DNA from: Calditrichia bacterium
GTDB lineage: Bacteria; Calditrichota; Calditrichia; RBG-13-44-9; J042
Assembly (NCBI GenBank): GCA_030430345.1
Contig: JAUIFT010000058.1
Coordinates: forward strand, 1 to 8,965
Direction: 5' to 3'
Length of the DNA: 8,965 bases
The notes under the pieces are model-generated. The model did not search any database. It saw only the letters and a list, made by a program, of their open reading frames with translations, and was not told the origin of the DNA. Made by a program: the position numbers and the translations under genes. Below are positions 5,757 through 8,965 of the stretch, one piece after another. Within the stretch, counting starts at the first letter, position 1, and the number at the start of each line of letters is the position of its first letter.

Positions 5757-5848
5757 ATATCCAATATCCAATTTTGAAGGAAAACTCAACAAGATTGGAA
5801 TGAGCATTATCCACTTCGACATTGGACGTTGAATATTGGACATTGAAT
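5757..5848. repeat. Imperfect inverted plus tandem repeat (ATTGGAC units)
   Basis: ATATCCAATATCCAATT at 5757-5773 is complementary at 13 of 17 positions to 5827-5843. Within the right side, two adjacent 14-nt units, 5821-5834 and 5835-5848, differ at one base (ATTGGACGTTGAAT, ATTGGACATTGAAT). Such TTGGACATTGAATATTGGAC strings are, from memory, a dispersed intergenic repeat type in FCB-group and other environmental genomes. The rest of the 313-bp gap 5625-5937 holds the terminator of the Crp/Fnr gene and the HD-gene promoter region, and no gene. Confidence 0.55.
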
Positions 5849-5862
5849 ACGTCCTATCACCG

Positions 5863-5895
5863 AAAAAAACACCCCGGCAAAAAACTTACCGGGGT
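5863..5895 (-). terminator. Rho-independent terminator of the Crp/Fnr gene
   Basis: Read on the minus strand: stem ACCCCGG, 11-nt loop, CCGGGGT, then G and seven T. The stem begins 43 nt after the stop codon of the Crp/Fnr gene and ends its transcript before the HD-domain gene, so the HD gene has its own promoter. Confidence 0.85.
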
Positions 5896-5937
5896 TGAGA
5901 GTAATGGCAATTGTGTGAAGTAAGAGGCAGAGAAGTT

Positions 5938-6750
5938 TTAACAGCAACTGGTAATCTTTTCCAAAGCAGGGAGGGAAATAATCCGAATGCGTTTCCGTTC
6001 GTAGGCGATGGTGCCGCTTTTCTTCAGCTCCGAGAGATGCAAACTGGCGGTTTCCCGGGAACTGGCTACCAGATTGGCAATATCCTGATGAGTCAATGGA
6101 ATTTTAATCTGCCCGTTTCGTTTATCACCGGCTTTTTGATACAATGAAAACAAGAGTTTACAGATACGGGTTTTCACATCGCTGAAGACCAGATTTTGCA
6201 GCTTGGTTTCCAGGGTATTGATGCGCTGGCTCATAATCTTCAGTATTCTTACCGAAAATAGGGAGTATCTTTCCAGGAACTCCTCGAAATCATCTTTGTT
6301 GAGTACAGCCAAAACAGTTTTATCCACGGAACGGGCAAAGCCACTGCTGAAATTTCGTCCCATAAAAGAGCCGAACACTTCCCCCTGACTGAGAATGTCG
6401 ATGGATAATTCCCGGCCACTCTCGTCCAGATAGCCAATTTCGACATTACCATGGATAACAAAATAAACCTTTTCGCTGTTATCGTAGGGCAGATAAATAT
6501 ATTCTTTTTTACTATAGCGCTGATGAACCATGCGGGAGTTGATGATGCGTATATCACTTTCTTTTATTCCTTTCAGAAACGGAAATGAGAGATGGTTCAC
6601 GGAGTTATTTTCCGGGACTTCCAGTGAATCATTGTCGAGTGCATCTTTCCGGGACTTCTTCCGGCGTTGCAAACGGCCATTGTTCTTTGCAGTGAGTACA
6701 CTTCGATTGGACTTTAAAAGGCGCCCGGGTGCAGCGTTAATATCGTACAT
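5938..6750 (-). CDS. Crp/Fnr-family transcriptional regulator with basic N-terminal extension
   Basis: A 270-residue regulator. The cyclic-nucleotide-binding-type beta-roll spans about 53-165 (starts HLSFPFLKGI; V-Y-F-V-I-H-G-N-V-E-I-G-Y-L at 95-108; G-E-V-F-G-S at 123-128), the long dimer helix about 165-190, and the winged helix about 191-262, with Q222-D-I-A-N-L-V-A-S-S-R-E-T-A-S-L as recognition region. The phosphate-binding cassette lacks the cAMP-contacting Glu (S128 instead) and Arg, so cAMP is unlikely to be the ligand. The FNR cluster cysteines are absent; only C197, C269 and C270 exist. Residues 1-52 are an unusual polar, very basic extension (R-R-K-K-S-R-K). The start is fixed by a perfect AGGAGGT (6755-6761) before the ATG. 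Gene order globin then Crp/Fnr suggests an NO or oxygen response (inference). A C-terminal Cys-Cys could be redox- or metal-active. Confidence 0.87.
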   Translation of the reverse strand: MYDINAAPGRLLKSNRSVLTAKNNGRLQRRKKSRKDALDNDSLEVPENNSVNHLSFPFLKGIKESDIRIINSRMVHQRYSKKEYIYLPYDNSEKVYFVIHGNVEIGYLDESGRELSIDILSQGEVFGSFMGRNFSSGFARSVDKTVLAVLNKDDFEEFLERYSLFSVRILKIMSQRINTLETKLQNLVFSDVKTRICKLLFSLYQKAGDKRNGQIKIPLTHQDIANLVASSRETASLHLSELKKSGTIAYERKRIRIISLPALEKITSCC

Positions 6751-6768
6751 TCGTACCTCCTGGGTTTT

Positions 6769-6804
6769 ATGAGGTTAAAATTGCTTTATCAGCGAGTACC
6801 TCAT
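6769..6804 (-). promoter_or_regulatory. Inverted repeat in the Crp/Fnr leader
   Basis: ATGAGGT (6769-6775) and ACCTCAT (6798-6804) are perfect 7-nt complements with a 22-nt spacer, just before the ribosome site of the Crp/Fnr gene. As RNA this would form a leader hairpin; a chance match is possible. Confidence 0.25.
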
Positions 6805-6873
6805 CCCATAATAATTAATCAGTGATTCTTCTGCTTAACTGCTACTGTTGTCCCATCTTGAGTAATTAAGAGA

Positions 6874-6892
6874 ATAGTTCTCACAAAACTAT
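6874..6892. promoter_or_regulatory. 6-7-6 inverted repeat upstream of Crp/Fnr gene
   Basis: ATAGTT, a 7-nt spacer and AACTAT form a symmetric 19-bp element centred about 133 bp before the Crp/Fnr start, between it and the globin gene. The size suits a dimeric regulator, possibly the Crp/Fnr protein itself, though it does not match the TTGAT-N4-ATCAA or TGTGA-N6-TCACA consensus. Confidence 0.3.
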
Positions 6893-6986
6893 CACGGTAA
6901 TATTAAGAAAGGGTATTAAAAGATATTGGATTGCAAAGACTTGCAAACAAGGTAGGAAAGGACGGGGCTGGACATCCTGAATCGTA

Positions 6987-7427
6987 TTAAATGGCCTGGG
7001 CGTTGGTATAACGATGATCGTTAATGACAACGGCATTTTTCATGATATTCGCCAGCAGGTTGAAGGCTTCTGCCCAGGCAGCCATCACTTCCGGGGTAAA
7101 ATCGTCTTCCAGACTATGGGCCAGGCTCCAGAAAAGCGCTGCGCCAATGGTATTGTATTTCTCGAAAGGAATGCCATATTTTGCTTGCCGGCGGCCAAGC
7201 TCCCGCATCACCGGAATGATGATTTCCATCCGATGCAGTCCCTGAACAGCCGCATGCAGCAATTGAATAAATTTTCGTTTGTAAATTTGTAAATCGCCCT
7301 TAAAATATTCCTGAAATGATGCATCCAGTTCAAAAAGCCGTTTAAAAAACAATTCGGCGGAAATGTCTGCTGTTGCATCGATTTTTGGAAAAGAACTTTG
7401 AACGATAAAAACCTGTTCTGAAGTCAT
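6987..7427 (-). CDS. Single-domain globin-fold protein lacking the proximal His
   Basis: A 146-residue protein that matches bacterial single-domain globins of the flavohaemoglobin-like type along its length: V-Q-S-S-F-P-K-I near the start, A-E-L-F-F-K-R-L-F-E-L-D (helix B/C), Y-F-K-G-D, L-L-H-A-A-V-Q-G-L-H (helix E), then P-V-M-R-E-L-G-R-R-Q-A-K-Y-G, and F-T-P-E-V-M-A-A-W-A-E-A-F-N-L-L-A (helix H). Relatives read G-R-R-H-A-x-Y-G, where the His is the proximal haem ligand F8; here the codon is CAA, giving Gln81. The B10 position appears to be Phe (Tyr in Vitreoscilla haemoglobin) and E7 appears to be Tyr49. The protein may therefore not bind haem normally, or may use another ligand. It has no reductase domain. 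It is upstream of the Crp/Fnr gene on the same strand (236 bp gap). The ATG is preceded by a weak GCGAG. Confidence 0.85.
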   Translation of the reverse strand: MTSEQVFIVQSSFPKIDATADISAELFFKRLFELDASFQEYFKGDLQIYKRKFIQLLHAAVQGLHRMEIIIPVMRELGRRQAKYGIPFEKYNTIGAALFWSLAHSLEDDFTPEVMAAWAEAFNLLANIMKNAVVINDHRYTNAQAI

Positions 7428-7697
7428 TTTACTCTCGCTATCGTAAATGAAAGTGATTGATAATTTGCTTTTTGCAATGAATTTGGGTGTGCAAAAGAGG
7501 CAGCAGATCTACTGCATAAAATAAGATCAAAAATCATTACGGGCTGCGCAATCCGACGGAGGAATCAGCTGTGAAGTAAAATTGCCCGGAAATTGTAAAT
7601 GAACCTGATGTTTGTGTTTTTCGAATGTAAATCGTTGTTTGTTATAGGGGTGTGATTAATATGACAATAAAAAAGATCATAATATGATGAGGTTCGT
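7428..7697. other. Divergent intergenic region
   Basis: This 270-bp gap holds the promoters of the globin (minus) and the membrane protein (plus). A TTGC-TTTTT-GCAA inverted repeat lies near 7467-7479, about 40 bp from the globin start. On the plus strand a tiny frame M-T-I-K-K-I-I-I-stop (7661-7687) with AGGGG ahead of it ends 10 nt before the membrane-protein ATG. No FNR or NsrR consensus site was found by eye. Confidence 0.4.
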
Positions 7698-8720
7698 ATG
7701 CCCTATTCTTTCTTTCGCCTCCCGATCCTTTGGTTTTTATTAATCGCCAGCGGTATTTATGCGTCGGCGATTTTTCTGGTGTCGTCAACATACTTTCTGC
7801 AATCGCCCTCAGCATTGTCATTTGGCATCACTGCCGATCTGGTTATGATGGTCCCCCTCGCGTATTATTTTCTGGTCATTCGTCCCTATAAATTGCCTCG
7901 TATATTGCTATTGCCGGTGTTTTTGTTAAGCACTGTTGCCGCCTCTTTTCTACTGCCACAGAATGGGCAGCAATACCTGGCGCTGCTCGGCTATATTGCC
8001 GCTCCGCTGGAATTATTCCTGGCCAGCTACATCATTGTGCAGGTCCGGAAAACCCTTCGGGCATACCGGATTGAGAAATCCCGCGAGCTGGATTTCTATG
8101 AAACGCTTTTATTAACTCTGCGGAAAACTTTCGGCGACTTTCGTGCGCTCAACGTCCTCGCTTCGGAAATTGCCATGTTTCACTTCGCCCTCAGCGGATG
8201 GCGCCAGCGGCCATTTCCCGGCGCAGGAGAAACCCATTTTTCGTATTATCGGGAAAACAGCTACGGGGCCGTATTGGTCGCAATTATGTTCTTACTGCTG
8301 ATAGAAACTGTTGGCTTGCACTTATTCATTCAGGGCTGGAGCGAAACGATTGCCTGGATTATTACCGGCTTAAGCATCTACAGCATTTTTTGGCTATTAG
8401 GCGATTTTAATGCCATGCGCCAGCGGCCGATTGTGGTGGCAGAGAATGAAATACTCCTGCGCATCGGTTTACGGTGGACAGCCCGATTTCCTTTGAAAGC
8501 GATTGCATCAATAAAAAAAATTCCGGAGCTGCCGGAAAAACATCCGCTTTTACTGAATGCCGTCGTTTTTGGTGAACCACAGCTATTACTGACATTAAAA
8601 TCGCCGGTATTGGTAAAGGGCTTTTTGGGAATTCGGAAAACGGTCGATGAGATTGCACTCTCCGTCGATCAGCAGTCAAAATTTATCCATATTGTTCAAG
8701 AAAACTTTCCACAGCTTTAG
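7698..8720 (+). CDS. Multi-pass inner-membrane protein of unknown function
   Basis: A 340-residue protein. About six hydrophobic helices are visible: 8-30, 40-61, 68-86, 93-116, then after a soluble stretch rich in charged residues (117-185, R-K-T-L-R-A-Y-R-I-E-K-S-R-E-L-D) two more at about 190-212 and 216-237. The last 100 residues are soluble with beta-type alternation (I-V-V-A-E-N-E-I-L-L-R-I-G-L-R-W; L-L-L-T-L-K-S-P-V-L-V) resembling a PH-like membrane-protein tail. I recognise it only as the type often annotated as a hypothetical integral membrane protein, with no catalytic motif. The start ATG has GATGAGG at a good distance. It is the only complete plus-strand gene. Its last residues (V-Q-E-N-F-P-Q-L) overlap an aminotransferase fragment on the other strand, so the very C-terminus may be native or created by a junction. 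Confidence 0.75.
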   Translation: MPYSFFRLPILWFLLIASGIYASAIFLVSSTYFLQSPSALSFGITADLVMMVPLAYYFLVIRPYKLPRILLLPVFLLSTVAASFLLPQNGQQYLALLGYIAAPLELFLASYIIVQVRKTLRAYRIEKSRELDFYETLLLTLRKTFGDFRALNVLASEIAMFHFALSGWRQRPFPGAGETHFSYYRENSYGAVLVAIMFLLLIETVGLHLFIQGWSETIAWIITGLSIYSIFWLLGDFNAMRQRPIVVAENEILLRIGLRWTARFPLKAIASIKKIPELPEKHPLLLNAVVFGEPQLLLTLKSPVLVKGFLGIRKTVDEIALSVDQQSKFIHIVQENFPQL

Positions 8721-8965
8721 GAGATAACCCCATAGTATCCAAATCAACATCTAGAAAAACAGGAGTCGCATTGTTATACGCGATTGCATTGGCTGTAGCT
8801 ACAAAGGTTAGCGCTTGCGTAACAACTTCTTCACCTCTTTTGACACCGGCAAGCCTCAATGCAACTTCCAAAGCTGCTGTACCATTGACAACCGCAACAC
8901 TTTTTTTTGTCTGTGTAATTTGACACATCATTTCTTCAAATGTATCTACATAAGCACCCACACTA
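8683..8965 (-). CDS. DegT/DnrJ/EryC1/StrS aminotransferase fragment, LegC-like, truncated
   Basis: The frame enters from the right edge as S-V-G-A-Y-V-D-T-F-E-E and continues V-A-V-V-N-G-T-A-A-L-E-V-A-L, V-V-T-Q-A-L-T-F-V-A-T-A-N-A-I and P-V-F-L-D-V-D-L-D-T-M-G-L-S-P-K-A-V-E-S-F-L. This is the PLP-enzyme N-terminal region of sugar aminotransferases, closest in pattern to LegC-type enzymes that make 4-amino sugars for legionaminate or bacillosamine-like glycans on the cell surface. Such enzymes are about 370-390 residues; here homology stops after about residue 120 and the frame ends two codons later (Y-G-stop) inside the 3' end of the membrane-protein gene. The PLP-binding Lys and the whole C-terminal domain are missing. 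Codons such as AGG and AGA differ from the CGG/CGC preference of neighbouring genes. It is either a pseudogene remnant left by recombination or an assembly junction. Confidence 0.75.
   Translation of the reverse strand, partial: SVGAYVDTFEEMMCQITQTKKSVAVVNGTAALEVALRLAGVKRGEEVVTQALTFVATANAIAYNNATPVFLDVDLDTMGLSPKAVESFLEQYG

Noticed and set aside
5662..6819. Identical 12-mers ATAATAATTAAT at 5662-5673 and 6808-6819, both upstream of minus-strand genes
   Set aside because: A few such matches are expected by chance in about 9 kb of AT-rich DNA; they may simply be promoter -10 regions.
7440..7560. Search for an FNR/NNR box near TTGATAATTTGC upstream of the globin
   Set aside because: The second half-site ATCAA is missing at the right spacing.
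8407..8679. 90-codon minus-strand frame beside the aminotransferase fragment, considered as its missing remainder
   Set aside because: Its translation shows no aminotransferase motifs and it is antisense to the membrane-protein gene.

Overview
The window is ordinary bacterial chromosomal DNA of moderate GC, apparently from a free-living member of the FCB group (Calditrichota / Ignavibacteria / KSB1-like; low to moderate confidence). Three things suggest this: an N-terminal fragment that looks like the beta-barrel-fused SppA proteins of those lineages, short dispersed palindromic repeats of a kind common in such genomes, and the mix of families. No rRNA, tRNA, CRISPR array, complete insertion sequence or phage gene was recognised.

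Layout. Nearly everything from 1 to 7427 is read on the minus strand. In transcription order from the right these are: a globin-fold protein (6987-7427), a Crp/Fnr-type regulator with its own rho-independent terminator (5938-6750; terminator 5863-5895), an HD-domain phosphohydrolase (4782-5624), an ACP phosphodiesterase homologue (3628-4239), a two-gene operon of a DtxR-type and a PerR/Fur-type metalloregulator (3344 to 2255), a two-gene overlapping unit of a DUF1801 protein and an unknown small protein (2052 to 1149), and a membrane-anchored SAM methyltransferase followed 30 bp later by the start of a secreted, SppA-like protein that leaves the window (1060 to 1). A multi-pass membrane protein (7698-8720) is divergent from the globin on the plus strand. 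The right edge holds a 3'-truncated fragment of a DegT/LegC-type sugar aminotransferase whose reading frame runs into the 3' end of the membrane-protein gene.

Functional themes. The best-supported theme is redox/metal sensing. A PerR-like regulator with a complete peroxide-sensing ligand set is co-transcribed with a DtxR-like regulator that keeps the Cys-x2-Glu-His primary metal motif, has lost the ancillary site and carries a Cys-rich tail. An 18-nt perfect inverted repeat lies in their promoter region, and a 17-nt 8-1-8 palindrome of Fur-box geometry lies just downstream, ahead of the DUF1801 operon. Separately, a globin precedes a Crp/Fnr regulator, an arrangement familiar from nitric-oxide or oxygen responses, but the globin has Gln where the proximal haem-binding His should be.

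Intergenic DNA over about 300 bp (4240-4781 and 5625-5937) contains imperfect inverted or tandem repeats and nothing confidently coding. I see no clear new multi-gene defence or biosynthetic system. The most unusual observations are the His-less globin, the Cys-tailed DtxR homologue paired with PerR, and the truncated aminotransferase junction.
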